Shown here: positions 13,399 to 26,402 of the stretch, piece by piece
Layout of the letters: each line of letters starts with the position of its first letter
Position numbering within the stretch: position 1 is the stretch's first letter
From: Anoplopoma fimbria
Taxonomy: Eukaryota; Chordata; Actinopteri; Perciformes; Anoplopomatidae
NCBI RefSeq assembly: GCF_027596085.1
Contig: NC_072462.1
Location: 19,451,921-19,515,920, forward strand
Reading direction: 5' to 3'
DNA: 64,000 bases
Position numbers and translations under genes: made by a program
Notes under the pieces: model-generated
Seen by the model: only the letters and a program-made list of their open reading frames with translations
What the model was told of the DNA's origin: nothing
The model's database searches: none

Positions 13399-14649
13399 CA
13401 GTTTCTGTTTCATTCAGACCCAAAACACTTCCTTGTCATACATGATACTGGTGTTGTATTACCAAAACTAGCTTACCAACACAGAGCAAGCCAACCAGCA
13501 ACAAGCTCACGGTGACATTTCAGAAAAAGTACATAAAGAAAAAACACATTTATTTTACCTTCTGATACAAAATACAACTTAATACTGTATAGAAAGACGC
13601 CCTAAAATAGGAGTCACCACATCCTATAGTACAATACACAAGAACCCGCTGAAGTGCATTTGATTTAACTTGCATGATTAGCATGATGTTTATGATGCAA
13701 AGTTTGCACCACCAATACTGAGTCAAAGTGCACACATCACAAAATGGTAGAGCCCAATAGCATGATGGATGACTGCAGCGTCTGTAATATGTGTCTGGGA
13801 ATGTGCAGCCGATGTATAGACTTGCATTATGTTTTTTAAATTATATCAAAGGCTCGAATGACCCGAAAACAGACGGTAATTGTTGTTGTGTGCAAACTGA
13901 GACAATAATGGAAAGGATGTGGTGCAGTTGCTTCTCACGGTGTTACCATTACAATCAAGCACTCAACAATACAACACTGCAGACAACACCGCTTCTGAAA
14001 GCAGTAGTCAGCCTGTTACTTATGATACAAATCGATGATCTCCCTTTCAGAGTGCATCTCTCCTCTCTCTGTGGGTCCAGACTGAACTCAGCCAGGATGT
14101 ACGCAGAGAAGCAGTACTAATGTTGCAATGTAACCAAATCGGGGTCCACATCCGTCTCATTCAGAGACAGAATTGGCCCTTTACGCTTCCATAGTATGGG
14201 TCCCTCCATAATATGTTGTCCCCATGATAGAGGTCCGTTGGTAATATAAACAAAATCCACACGTCTGACTTCTTCTGCAGTCGACTGAAATCCTCTAAGT
14301 GCCTTGGACAGAGCTGATGTTGAAGAAGAAGATCAGCTAACGATGCAAATCAGTACTCCGAGCTCTTCTTGGGAATCACGAGGTTCAAAACTGCAGCATT
14401 GAAGTCCTTTGGCACCTAATGAATATCATCAAGATTTGTTAAAGGGTTTGATTTAAAAATCCTTGTTTCTTCTTGTGAGCTCGAAGACCACAAGCTGCAG
14501 TATATTCTTCTGTTGATTTGTGAGAATATGGGCCCAGCTGTTCTCCAAGGGAATTCAAAAAACGTGTCCATGAGATAATATGGAGGAACCTGTGGCTTTA
14601 AAATACTTCTTCATTTACAGTTTGCAGAGCAGAGGAGATTGTTGCTCTC
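13106..14649 (-). other. rasgef1b: Probable 3' UTR of rasgef1b
   Basis: No exon of another gene is seen between the rasgef1b stop (14650) and the candidate poly(A) signal. The stretch includes a CA tract at 13361-13396, read as GT in the transcript. The open frames here have no recognisable domain and are taken as chance. Confidence 0.5.
13361..13396. repeat. (CA)n microsatellite, 36 nt
   Basis: An uninterrupted CA dinucleotide run in the probable rasgef1b 3' UTR. Confidence 0.97.
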
Positions 14650-17600
14650 TTAGGACCGATTCTCTCGATGCAGGAGAGAAGATCTGTAAAACAGAACACA
14701 GATTATCGCGTTATTATGTTAACAGATTTAATATGTTGTTATTGAGGTGGCTTGATGGTTTCGAGTGTGTGCACATGTGTTTGTACACCCACCTAAGAGA
14801 CCTCCGACTGTCTTTCTCCATGTTGTTCTCAGGTCCTTCACTCTCATACGAGGCCAGGTGCAGCTCTGCAGCAATAAAACAAGATGAGGCCTGAGTTTGA
14901 TTTGTTCTCCAACTTTGTGACTAGACATGGCAGTCATGCAATTAATGGGATTACACTGATACTGAGAAGATCGCATACTGACCGTCTTCAGTGAAGACAG
15001 GCGTGGTGACGAGGTACTGGAGGATCCGGCGGTCTCTGTCGAACGGACAAATCACCTGACGCCAAACCAGGAATTCGCTCACCTGCTTTGCAAGCTCCCA
15101 AAGTTTCTGTTTAAACATAATGACAACAGACTTTATTAACACTTTATTAACACAATTTAAAAAAAACATTCTGTAACATTGTCAAAAATGCACTGTAAGG
15201 AGAGGATTTAAAGAAAAAAAACAACAGTTGTCATACTTTCTGAATGTCATCTCAAAGAAAATAGGGGGAACTGTAGTGCTCAATTTAAGCCACAAGGGGG
15301 TGCCAGTACACACGGCTTTAAAGCCTTTTCTCAAAGCCATTACTATGACTGTGGAGCAGCTACACAATTTCACAGTAAATAATCAAATGTTACTCTGTTT
15401 AAACAAGCTTTTCACAATGTTTGTTCATATAAAACAACCACATAGAAGGCAAAGACCTCAATCTGATTCACCAACCGATCTCTTAAATTGTGGACTGACC
15501 TCAAAGTTTATGTGCCCGTTGGTCAGCCTGCTGGCACAGCCTTCATTCAGGAAGTAGATGTCTTTAATGAGGAGACTGAAGAAAGGGATCACAATCTGGA
15601 AGAAAGCGAGAACAGAAGGTTTAAATTTACATTTTACACTCGGGATATATATTTTTTTTTTTCCTGTCCAGAAGACCCCCGTGTGCCCCCTTACCTTCTC
15701 CTGGCTGCTGTGTGCCGTCTCAGACCTCTGGGTGGCGCCACGGAGCGCAGTGCGGTAGTTGGTGAAGTTACTGGATGGGTCCATTTGGTGCTGAGTGAGG
15801 TCAGACAGAGCAGATGTTGATAAAACACATACATGCATGCACAAAGTTTGAGCACACCAAAAGCTGGGAGTCAGCTTTTAATAAATAAAAATCTATTGAA
15901 AAATACAATATAATAATTGAACCAGGGAATCACTGATGTGTGCAGATGATGTATGCAAGTTTTCTTACCTCCAGGATTTCGAACTTGTCAGTATTGACTT
16001 TACTCCAAGTTTTCCTCAGTCTGGCAACAGGACTCATGTTCATTCCGGCTGAAAGACAGAGAACCTACGTAAGTATATGATGCAGAGTGAACTGCTACAG
16101 GCCTCCACTAACTAAAAGTTTACTTTCTTGAACTGTTAGCCTAAACTCCAGCTGGAACTTAATTTAATGTTTGTCTATTCAACAAAGAAATGGTGGAAAC
16201 CACAATGCACTTCATTGCCCAGAAACCACCTGTCATGAAAACAGTATGGAGGGGCAGAGCTTTGTTGGATGCTTTCAATTTTTCGGCATTTGAAAAGTGG
16301 GTTTTCTGTCAAATACTCACTGATAATCGCCATGAGGGAGTTGAAGTTGCCGATGTTGAAACACTCCTGAGCCACATCAATGAAGAACTCTATGATACGC
16401 GCTCTGTGTTTCTTCTTCACTGGCTGTAATGACAGAACACATGAGTTTCAGAATGAAGGCCAATGAACAACAACTTTTGTGTGGGTGTAAAAGAAGCCAA
16501 TAAATGTGTCCCCGTACAAGAGACATCAAGATTTCTTAAGTGTCCCTATCTAAGAATAACGTACCATACAGATCTCAGTGGCCACCAGGAAACTCAGTCT
16601 GTTGAACCAGTTGACGTAGGCCTCCAGGTTACTGGTTTTACGCTTCCGGAAGAAACCCTAAAAAACAAAAGTTGGAGAGAGAGGACATGGTAAAAATACA
16701 AAATAAACAAATAATCCGTTTGTTTGTGTGTTTTGTAGTTTTATATCACATTTCTGTTAGTATTTCATTATTTTTGGAACAAGAGAACTGTGGCCTTGTT
16801 TGTTAGGAGTAAGAAGATAAAGTGAACCACGAAAAGAATAATGGGTAGAAAAATATCGATGCAACGCCAATATTTGAACCCAACCTAATTTAGGCACACA
16901 AAACAAATTCATATTTTCATATTCAGTGTTTATAATACTCAAATCTATCCACCTGACACCCACACAGCCTGTGAAACCAGCACTGTGACGTGTCTGTTGT
17001 TATTTACATCTCATTTTCATCTGCTTATGGGTCTTTTGGTTTTCTGTGCGAAACTCCATGGTGAACCTGTTTGCCAGGGGCACATTAATATAAATAAAGA
17101 TTAGAAAAAGCGCTGTATAAATAAACTCGACTTGGCTGTGATGATGTAATTCCGCAGAATTCATGGCATTATTAACTGCTTACACAACACCAGCAGCCCA
17201 CTCTACTCCAAACTTCCCCTTTACACTTCAGGACCCCTAACGCTGACTCAACCGCTCTTTTATACAAAGTGGGTCTTATATAACTGCCACAGCACCGTTG
17301 AGGACTGAAAAGCGGCTTGGTCGCTCGCAAGCGGTGGCTGAAAGCTTGTACTCAGCTGCTCTGCTTGAAAGCGACCCTTTAGCTGACTCACAGGGCCACT
17401 TAGGAGGGGAAAGAGCCCTTCAGATACACTTAGACTTACGAATAATAACACTTTCAAACTGTGTTTGATGCATTTTCAAAAGCTATTTAAAAAAATAATA
17501 ATAATAATAATTCCCCAAATCTGCCAGCAGGATCTTTCATGTGGCTTCCAAATCAACTTGAACTGAAGCAGACCACAAATGACATCATCAAAGCAGACCT

Positions 17601-20600
17601 AAAACTGAGACGCTTGAAATAAAAAATGACAATCTGTGACTTTTCTTTATCATTTCTTTGATGCTGAAAATAATAATAATAAAGCGGGTCATGTTGCTGT
17701 ACTCTTTGGCTGTCTTTATGCAGAGAAATCTAAATGCAGCAAGTCGTAGCTGTCAGATTGATCTATTTATTAATTCTGACTGATATCACCCATTAAATCT
17801 TGTAGCAGAAAGACAACTTTATTAATTTCGAAATCATTTTAAATCAGCAACATTTAATACAAGAAGGAAAAAGTAAACAAATGAGGTACATGTTAAATAT
17901 GTTTTCTGGTAGAGAGGTCAGTTATGTTTAATGTCTAATTGTCTCATAGGCTTGTGTTTGGGATGATGCAAAACTGAAATTTAATTTTACCTTATGGTTC
18001 TCCAAAGGATCCTTCATGGCGAATGTTTGGATGAACTCCTCGGGACCGATAAAACTCAGTCTGTCCTGGAGGCAGAGAACAGGGACAGGAAACAATCAGG
18101 ACAATAATAACAGTAATACGTAATAGGAAGATGATCAAGAAGAAAGGGAGATGAATAACTGAAAAAGTTTTTAAAAAGACCACACAAAGTGTTTTATGGG
18201 AAAACAACAAAACCAAGAAATAACAATCGTAAAACTAAAACGTAATAAGTCAACACATGAGCATGACACAGAAATAAAAGAAGGCAACTTAGCAGTTAAA
18301 TGTTTTCATTAAGTCTATAAATGTTTTTTCTTGAACGCGATTTACACCACCAACATAATAAATTCACTAAGTTTAGAGTAAAAAAGGCCTGTAAAGTAAT
18401 AACCACATGTCAAGACATAAAAGACTGTGAGAACTTCACAGAGCCACGAATGTAGATTTGCCTCCAAATCTCACAACAGATGGTTAAACAGAAGACATCA
18501 TTCCAAAAACGAGTCCTGAATCTCTTCTTACCAGTTCAATGTGTGTGAGCTGCTGGGCGAGGATGAAAGGGTCGTCACACACGCTCATGACGTCGCTTCG
18601 CTGACCCGAGGCCTGTTTGCTTTTGAGGGAAGCTGGCCGCTCCATCGCCGCGGCGTTGAGCGCCGACACGGCCTCCTCGTATTGGCCGAGGGCAGACAGC
18701 CGTTTGATGAGCCGCTGGGTCATCTGCTGCATGGCTCGCCAAGAGTACTGGAAGGATAACACAGATCATTAGATATCAATCAATCAGGTTTATTTATACA
18801 GCACATTTCATACGACATGTCGTGGAAGAAATTGTACACAGGAATCAGTGCTACATGACAAATGTAAAGAGTTGCGGATGTAAAGAGTGCGGATTATTTC
18901 ACTAGATTGGAAACCAGGCGTGCTGGATTAAGGCCGCTGTTGGGCCGAGAGGTCAACAGAAGTCATGTATGTGAATGCGCATTTTAAGGTAACACATTAG
19001 AAAAGATTTATTGAGACTGCAAAACGTCCTCAATTGCACAAAAAAACAAAAAAAGTCAAGCTCACTAGACGGCTTTTTGCCTTCGCAGTAAAAGAGTTGA
19101 TTTGCTCTGATGAAGCAAACATTTAACTCACAGGACGGATTAGTTACTTCCGCTGCCAGCGATCCTTGCTCGTGCGTTAAAATCTTTGCATTAATTTGTC
19201 TTTGTCTCCAGACAACATGAAACATGGCCAATACTAGTTGACATAAAAGAACAATTTTAGACTTTCCCAAATTGAAACAAATTTCTGAAGACCTCTCTCC
19301 ATCGTACATGGGTTGGATGTGTCATGCCTCAGCCATCGTAGTAAAAGGAATTTGGAAGATCTGATGATGTCATTGTGTATAATAATCACTTAGGGTTTTG
19401 GAATATTGTCAGCCACCGTGTAAAGTGTAACCTATACAACCAACCTCATCTCCTCGGGCCACATGGTGCGTCATGTCCTTGAGGCAGCGCATCATCCTCT
19501 CGTCCCTGAAGTCGTATGGGAACGTCTCCGTCCACTCGGTCAGCAGCTGCACCAGCTTTGGGGCCACCTCACGGAAACGAATCTAAAAATCACACAATGG
19601 CATGTTCAGTGTCACGGAAGTGATTATGAAATGGCATTTATGAACATAATCTGTCCTTCTGACAGTTGTTTATTTGCTTGCTTACTTGTTCCCATTAAAT
19701 GTGTTCCCTTTTACTTTTATTTCCCTTGTGTCAATTTGAGTCATTTCTGTCCGCCTTTTTTTTTCTTTGCTTATGAAATAGTCGATAAATACTTTCTCCC
19801 ACAAAGGAAATATTGAGGTTTGTGTTTGTGGGTGAGAGTTTGTGGCGATGTTATTTTGGTAATGAGTTTGTGTGGGGGAGAGAGGGTGAAATGAAGACAA
19901 ATTATAGCTGTGTTTATCTACGCAAGTGTGTGCGCGTGTAATCCGCCCACCTTGTCCAGCAGGGCGTCTCCGGACCGCTGCTGCTCCACACACAGGTGAC
20001 AAACCCTCGTCATGAGCTCGTACGGGTGCAGGAAGAGGCGTGAACTCAGCAGGAAGGTGAAAACATACGACCTCTGATGATGAGGAAACAACAGAGCTCT
20101 CAGGACAAGAACAGGCGGCACACACAGGACAGCTGACATCTTTCCGTCTGTTTACAATCACTAAATAAAAATGCATTTTCACAACTTTTACAGCTCTTTA
20201 TCTGCACTTACATCAGGGTAGTAGTCGACTGTGGGAACCAGGTGCTGGATCAGGGCCTCGAGGGATGCTGAAACCAAACTGTTGTCATGGTAACACATCT
20301 CCCCGTAGCTGGCGGTGACGCCGTGTCCATGCCGTCGGCCTTTTGCTGCGACGGAGTTGTTACGTGAAGACTGCTCGCTGCTGCTGCAGCCGCTGCTGCT
20401 GCTGGTAGTGTTGGTGGTGGTGGCTGTGGTTGTGTGGCGGTAGGCGCGTCCAGGACAGGAAGTGCTGTGCTGTCGGGGGCTGTGAGGCTGCGGCGAGGAG
20501 TAGGGGTTCTCTGAAACCGCACAGCTGCTGTTGTAATGGTGCTCCCTGGCGGTCACCGAGGAGACGGAGGAGCTGCGGTACGAACTGTGAGGCTGCGGTA

Positions 20601-20781
20601 TGTCGTAGGGGTTCTCCGAGGAGGAGGAGTAGGCGCCGTTGTAGACGTTTTCCTTCGCGGGCTTCGGGGCAGTGCCGGTGCCGTTGCGGTACGGGCTGTG
20701 AGGCTGAGGGTGGTTGTTGTTGTTGTTGCCATAAGCAGGGCAAGAGCTGAACTTTCCAGCATACGGGGTTGTGGGAGGCAT
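14650..20781 (-). CDS. rasgef1b: RasGEF domain family member 1B
   Basis: This is a guanine-nucleotide exchange factor. Mammalian RasGEF1B acts on Rap2. Thirteen coding exons give 606 residues; human RASGEF1B has about 472. Residues 1-190 come from one large exon. Residues 1-160 are a low-complexity extension with three tandem repeats beginning PQPHS, an Asn run and a Thr/Ser-rich stretch. The family signature SLEALIQHLVPTVDYYPD (173-190) opens the N-terminal RasGEF_N module, which continues through FTFLLSSRLFLHPYEL and LLTEWTETFPYDFRDERMM. The catalytic CDC25-type domain runs from about 335 (DDPFILAQQLTHIEL) to about 575, with PVKKKHRARIIEFFIDVA, NIGNFNSLMAII, HQMDPSSNFTNYRTALRG and VIPFFSLLIKDIYFLNEG. 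The tail holds SYESEGPEN. Each block matches 1B better than 1A as I recall them. ATG 20781-20779 lies 6 nt inside its exon, so at least one non-coding exon lies upstream. Confidence 0.93.
18780..18850. repeat. Short interspersed-repeat tail fragment
   Basis: The wording TTTATTTATACAGCACATTT resembles the tail of a common fish interspersed repeat. It sits in a rasgef1b intron. Only the tail is recognisable and the limits are approximate. Confidence 0.3.
20464..20709 (-). repeat. rasgef1b: Coding tandem repeat in the RasGEF1B N-terminal extension
   Basis: Residues 25-106 contain three imperfect units starting PQPHS at residues 25, 62 and 97, with spacings of 37 and 35 residues. The first two units end SENPYDI and SENPYSS. 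Each of these runs into the next PQPHS, giving a YxxP motif: YDIP at 59-62 and YSSP at 94-97. The short mammalian N-terminus lacks this block. Confidence 0.85.
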
Positions 20782-21961
20782 GTTGACCTGTAGAAGAGAG
20801 ACAATGTGGAGGTTAGAGGCAACATAGATAAAAATCATGGAGTATATCATATAATGGGAACCACTGACCACATACACACAGATGAATTAAAGAGGTAGCG
20901 ACAAAAAGTGCAGACAATCACATTGTCTCATAGTACCACCTCCAAGGTGTGAAAGTATGACAACTGTTCCCTTAATGAATTAGTTTTTCATCCATCATAT
21001 TGTTTTTTTAAATGAGCAAAACCCAAATGCATTTAATTCATAACACGGCGCATAATAACAAATTATTTTTGTTTTAAGCAATCATCTACAAATAGTTTCA
21101 GCAGTAGCATTAATTATGGTACTACATAGTTACAAATGTGTCAAACAGTAAGGATACTTTATGGTTATAAAGGATACTTTCTCTCTTCATTATGTCATCA
21201 AACACAAGTATTGACTGCTGTTGTACTGACTATCTTTCAGTCAACATTAGAAGTCACTCTACTTTATTTGAATCATGCCCACAAATGTCTCTTGTAGTTT
21301 CGCTGCCATTACACCACGGCACAGCCTCCCCCGCTCCCGTGGAATGCGGTTGATGTTTTAGCTGCGTCCACATGTTGTGAAAATATCTGTTTGAGCAACC
21401 TGATCACGCAAAGCAAAGACATAGAAGCGTCTGTGAAAGTAATTACACTTAATCACATAATTTTACCCCTCCTCTGTTTACCGTTATTGCTTTGGAATTT
21501 TGAAAGATACCTCCTGGTGAAATTCACTTTCCCTAAAAGTTATTTGTAGGGAAAGTTTTTTGTACAATTACGTTTTTAAAGCATTTTTTTTTCTCCTGCA
21601 TTATTATCATATGTCCTATTTCACATATTTTGCCATCAGGGCGGCAGAAGGGAAAATAAATAGGCCAACAGATGGATGATCTCAAGACAACAATGATTTT
21701 TTTTTTTTTGCGTTAATGGTGTAGATAATTGGATTTGAGGTTGGTAAGCTGATCCCAGATCACTACCAGGGCGTGCTTTAACTCTGGAGCCATCTTTATC
21801 CTGCTACTGTTGTCTGTCTAGGAACCACATGCCAGCGTAAATCGAGCCTCACACACATGTACACACACTGTGCCAGAAAACAAAACCCTGCAGGAATCCA
21901 GCCGACTTTTGTTTGTCCATCGCCGCGCCGACAGAGGAGTGTCTGTCCGAGCCAACATCTT

Positions 21962-22105
21962 ACACACACACACACACACAGACACACACCCACGTCGACC
22001 ATGGCGCCAAGCCCCATGCCGGTATAATCCAAACACACACACACATGTCACACATAAACGAATGATGGCTTGAGCGACACACACACACACACACACCCAC
22101 ACACT
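21962..22105. repeat. Interrupted CA-rich microsatellite cluster
   Basis: Several broken CA runs (about 21962-21989, 22035-22055 and 22078-22105) lie in the first intron of rasgef1b. Overlapping open frames rich in Cys/Val or His/Thr are products of the repeat. Confidence 0.85.
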
Positions 22106-23040
22106 CCTGTGTACCACAGCGCCTGGCGTCGTGCCAGTGTCAGCCAGTCCAGTGCCAGCCCGTCTTCTGAACTCTGTGATCTCTGCCTGCTGTTTTCCTT
22201 CTAACTCGGTTAAAAGATTACACTGGCCTTACCTTCCTAAAGTTACAATAAAGTATAATCTGGAAAAGCTCTGGTCGTCAAGTTGAGATAAGGAATCGAC
22301 TGAGTAATATTTACACCAGTTTTGATGCCAATGCTTCAGTCTCCAAGCCTCTGTTTTGCATTGAAAAGTGACCTTGCGCAAAAAATGGAAAAATGTCTAA
22401 AAAACTGTTTTTCCAGACTGACTTCCTGAAAAGTTGACCCTTTGGATAGTTTGCGGCTTCCATGTTGCAGCACCAAAATTTTACCCTCTCTAAATCATAG
22501 GTTGGGCTCTCCGTGGACGCCTTAATGATGGAGTTGGGAGCATAATTGCATATTGAAAGCATTGTTTAAATTCTCTCATTTGTAAACTTTGAAAAAGTGC
22601 AGCCTTACAAAAGGGATTGGATGTGGCAATAAAAATACAGGAAAGGAAAGAAATGTTAACTTTTTGTTCGAACATTATACAGACAAAACCGCAAGTATCC
22701 AGTTTCATGCTCCTGTAATACAGTTCTTAAAATATTTAATAAGCATTGTAGGCTTTAAAGTTCATTTTCCGTTTCGTAATGTGACAACAAACAATATCTG
22801 CTGTTTGACAAATGGCACTGGCTGTCGTGTCTGGTACCTGAAATGCCATAACACGGTTAATCAAAAGGTTAAAAGTAATTGAACGTTTGATGGAGCTGCA
22901 CGCAAATATCATCTCCTAATGGATTTAAAACCAGGGGAATTTGTCCAAGCTGCTTCAAAGACACAACATCATTTGGAGTTTTCAATAAATTTGACAGTTG
23001 TCAAATATGTGAATGTTGCCTTAAGCTGGCTTTTAATAGC

Positions 23041-23062
23041 ATTTTTTTTTTTTTTTTTTTTT
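23041..23062. repeat. Poly(T) run
   Basis: A T homopolymer in the rasgef1b first intron. A longer poly(A) run lies about 190 nt downstream at 23250-23280. Confidence 0.9.
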
Positions 23063-23243
23063 ACCATGAAAGGAATGAATCATTTAAGTGCATTTGTTTT
23101 GCAGCTGGACCAGCTTCCTTCTTGGATCCCTGCAGCTACACGGAAGCATTGATGGCCTAAGACTAACTTCCCGCCAGTTGGTTCCAGAAAACCACCTAAA
23201 TCTTTCAACCTTAGGCAGATTTCTTTCCTTCTAAATCACACAA

Positions 23244-23249
<6 letters not shown>

Positions 23250-23280
<31 letters not shown>
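23250..23280. repeat. Poly(A) run, about 31 nt
   Basis: An A homopolymer in the rasgef1b first intron. It could be the tail of a retroposed element, but no recognisable element body is attached. Confidence 0.9.
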
Positions 23281-23282
<2 letters not shown>

Positions 23283-23906
23283 TACAGCCAGCAATGCTGA
23301 GACCAGTTATAACAGGAGGGGAGAACCAGGGAGGGGGGGGGCCTCTTCAACAATAGAGGTATTATCTATCCTGTCATGGCATTAACAACCACACAAAGAC
23401 CCCCAGGAAGAGATCACAGCACATCAGACACACACACAGCAGCTTTCACACACACTCGGCTGGCCACCGTCAGGACGTGTGACGCCCGTCTCTGCTTGGA
23501 ATCGAGGCCGGGATCATCTTCGCATCACCAATATGAAGCACACTTCCTCATTCTTCTGTAAGGTGTGAACTCTTATCACACATTTACAGACATCATCTCC
23601 TGTGAGGTCATGCAATATATTTCTGCACTTTTATTTGCCAAGTGCAATAAAAAGTAGGGGAAGCTATCTTGGCCACTTTGTTAAAGGAGCCTATCGAAAC
23701 TCACGTATTGACATAAGCAGATATAACTTCGCGTGGCTGAAGGACTTCAAGCAGCTCTAATTTAGTTTAATGAGGAAATACATAATAAATAGACTATGAA
23801 ACATAACAGTTTAATCATGCGTCATAGTGTGTAAGCATCCTGCGGCTATCTTAGTCACTCTCAATTGTGCTTATTCAATGCCAACTGACCCCAGAGTGCA
23901 ACTGAC

Positions 23907-23966
23907 CTAATAATAGTCCGTGCTGGAACCGGCTGAAACCCCCCGATGCTTAAACCACAACAGGAC
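23907..23966 (-). other. rasgef1b: Candidate non-coding 5' exon of rasgef1b
   Basis: On the minus strand a strong acceptor (pyrimidine-rich tract ending TTCCTTTGCAG) precedes a 60-nt segment with no ATG, followed by a GTCAGT donor. It lies between the promoter candidate near 27.2 kb and the first coding exon, which needs an upstream exon. This rests on splice-site shape alone. Confidence 0.3.
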
Positions 23967-25730
23967 CTGCAAAGGAACAACAGAAGATTTGTTTGCAAAG
24001 ACTCTTTTTGTGACGTCTAATCAAATTTGAGGTCTCTAACCGGGGCCTGAAGCTAGAAAACACATTCAACAAAAGTTCAGCACGTAGGCTAACGTGATGT
24101 GGACACATGGCGTGAGAGAAAAGCACCTGATAAGCAGACCTGTAAAACTATTTATCAGAGTGGTAAAAGGCCGATGCATTGCTATCTTTGTTCCACTTTG
24201 TACCGTATGTACTTTGACACTAATAAGTTGCAGCAGGATGGGCGCGTGAGCAAGACAAGCGTCTACGTCTGAGGGAAACCCTTCACAGTCAGCCTTATTC
24301 TTAACAATAAATGAGGTTAAAGTCCAGGCCTTGCTCATATCACTTACTCGTGGTTTTGTTAAAGCTGCACACTGGGCAAGTTTTATACATACTATAGTTA
24401 ACCCTTTAAACAGCACAACACAGAAACCCTTTACAGTAAGATGAGGCCAGTAACCTGATCAGGAGCAGTTATACCAAAGAAAAGCAAAGCAAGTCCATCT
24501 TTTATTAGAAAGGGGGCTTTCCCACTGCTGTTTAGAGGATTTCACTGTCAAACTTTAATTTGTTACTTTATGTAGGAGGAGAAGTGACTATACTTGACTT
24601 GGGAATGCTGTTTAGGCCACATAAGATGAATCCATGATGCCTCAATTAGCAATTAGCATTCTTATCTTAATTATGTGAGGATGTACCTTAAGACTGGCCT
24701 ACTGAAACTTTTAAAAACAAGTCTGACTAGTTATACGAATAGATATAATGGTTGTAATTAGCTAGTGAATCAATCCAGTTACGTTACCTTTTACCTAGCA
24801 CCACCTCCCACTGATTCTACTGTTGAAATACAGCTGGTAGTGGTTCATTTAATCGAAACCTTTTTGTAGTATTGTGAAAATGGTCAGGTTTTTAGTGAAG
24901 GTGGCACAGACTCTGTTCAATTCAATGCAGGAAAACCCCTGAATATGTTTCTCTACAAAAGTCAAGATCATAAAAGTGGTTTAAAAAGAAATTAGTCATA
25001 TCATTTTTTTTTACTTGCCATGAGTCTCATTTGAACACATGTTTTAAGTTTTGGGGAAGCAGCTTACAACAAGCCAATAAACATGACTTAATTGCAGTGC
25101 TGAAACAATAGGTGGATGGACACAAAATAAATATCTTACTGTTTTGAAAGTCGGTTAATTATTGTTACTACTTGATGCGTTTGTCTGTCTCTTCTTCTGT
25201 ATGTAAGAACATAGGATTTAACTCCTTAATACAGGCATCATTCAAGATGTCATTTTCTGCTTGTTGGCTGTCCAAGCATAAAAACCTGCATCTGTCTTTC
25301 TCTACCCATAATCATTTGTGTTTTGGGGTTGTTTTTCCTTCACTTTGTAAGAAGTATGAATGCAATTTAAAAAATCTGCACCACAGTTTGAGGTCTCAGA
25401 CTCCACCTGACTTTAAGCATCATCATCACCACCAACCAAGCAAGCCAAAAGTAAAGTAGGGAGTAGGAGGAAAAAGCACCGAGCTGGGAAAAAAAACAAA
25501 CGCTTCACGCACTCACGCTAGAGTACTCTTACGGGTCAGGTGAGGCCTCCAGCCTCTGTGAGGACACTAGACGCTGGGACCCTGCTGACCACTTTAAAAC
25601 CTGCACCTGCAACTCCATCTGATAGACCAGCAAACAGAACCGGATACAGACACCATGCTCAGATTGGCTTCAGAGATAAGTATAATACAATTCACCCACT
25701 GCTGGTCCTGTTTTTATCTTTTATTCCCCC

Positions 25731-25755
25731 ACACACACACACACACACACACAAA
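25731..25755. repeat. (CA)n microsatellite, short
   Basis: A run of about 25 nt of alternating A and C in the rasgef1b first intron. Confidence 0.9.
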
Positions 25756-26341
25756 GCATTCAAGCACCCATTCCCTTTGTGTGTAGGCTCCACGCACACA
25801 CACCCCCACGGGGCTAGAAGTGCATAGAGGCACACAAGCAAACACGCGCACCTGTCCCTTGCATGATCTGGTAGGCTAGTACAGTATTAACCTAGTGTCA
25901 GAAAGGATAAAGACCCATTATCTCCTCTGCTGATGGGATATAATAAACCTAGAGGGGATCTCTTTCACACACATACACATTTCATATTGCCTATAAACCT
26001 ACAGAGCTCATACACAACTGCCTCACAACACAACACATGTATTTTATATTAAGATCAAAGTGGGAAAAGGTTAAAAACAGCTAGTTGAAGCCCAAAATGT
26101 TGCTGGTGTTCCTCCGACTGCCTTTGTGTTAATCATTAAATAAGTTAAACCTTTTAATTTGAGGTAAATTTAAGCAGCTTGTCACGCTCATCTCAGCAAG
26201 TTAAGGCACCATTGGTTTATATATAAATGTGCAGAGGGAATAAGGCTGTTTAAAGTCTGTTTGGCCAGAAGAACACACGCTTTCTCTCTTTTTTTTTTTC
26301 TTTTCCCTACAGACACATACACAATCTGTTAGACTCTCTTT

Positions 26342-26344
<3 letters not shown>

Positions 26345-26401
<57 letters not shown>

Positions 26402-26402
26402 A
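26345..26402. repeat. (CA)n microsatellite, about 58 nt
   Basis: An uninterrupted CA run in the rasgef1b first intron. It gives rise to spurious frames coding for Cys-Val on the minus strand. Confidence 0.97.

Larger units (their letters stand above)
14650..20781 (-). other. rasgef1b: Exon map of rasgef1b (13 coding exons, minus strand)
   Basis: In transcript order: 20781-20212 (acceptor at 20787/20788), 20073-19951, 19582-19445, 18747-18532, 18065-17991, 16657-16565, 16423-16321, 16048-15969, 15790-15695, 15595-15500, 15106-14983, 14865-14793, 14683-14650. The sum is 1,821 nt including TAA. All introns are GT-AG and phases agree. At the 16321/16048 junction the joined codon is ACC (Thr), where the human protein has Ser before GMNMSP. 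The final exon is only 34 nt and encodes the end of SLRSSLL plus HRENRS. Confidence 0.9.

Noticed and set aside
14580..14894. A 104-residue plus-strand frame at the end of rasgef1b
   Set aside because: It is antisense to the last two rasgef1b exons, which have matched phases and the conserved SYESEGPEN motif.
15458..15844. Minus-strand open frame that appears to encode a 128-residue protein
   Set aside because: It is two rasgef1b exons (15790-15695 and 15595-15500) read through the intron between them; that intron has proper GT-AG ends.
20430..20793. Long plus-strand open frames opposite the first coding exon of rasgef1b
   Set aside because: They are antisense shadows of a GC-rich, low-complexity exon. 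The minus-strand frame carries the conserved SLEALIQHLVPTVDYYPD motif and correct splice sites.
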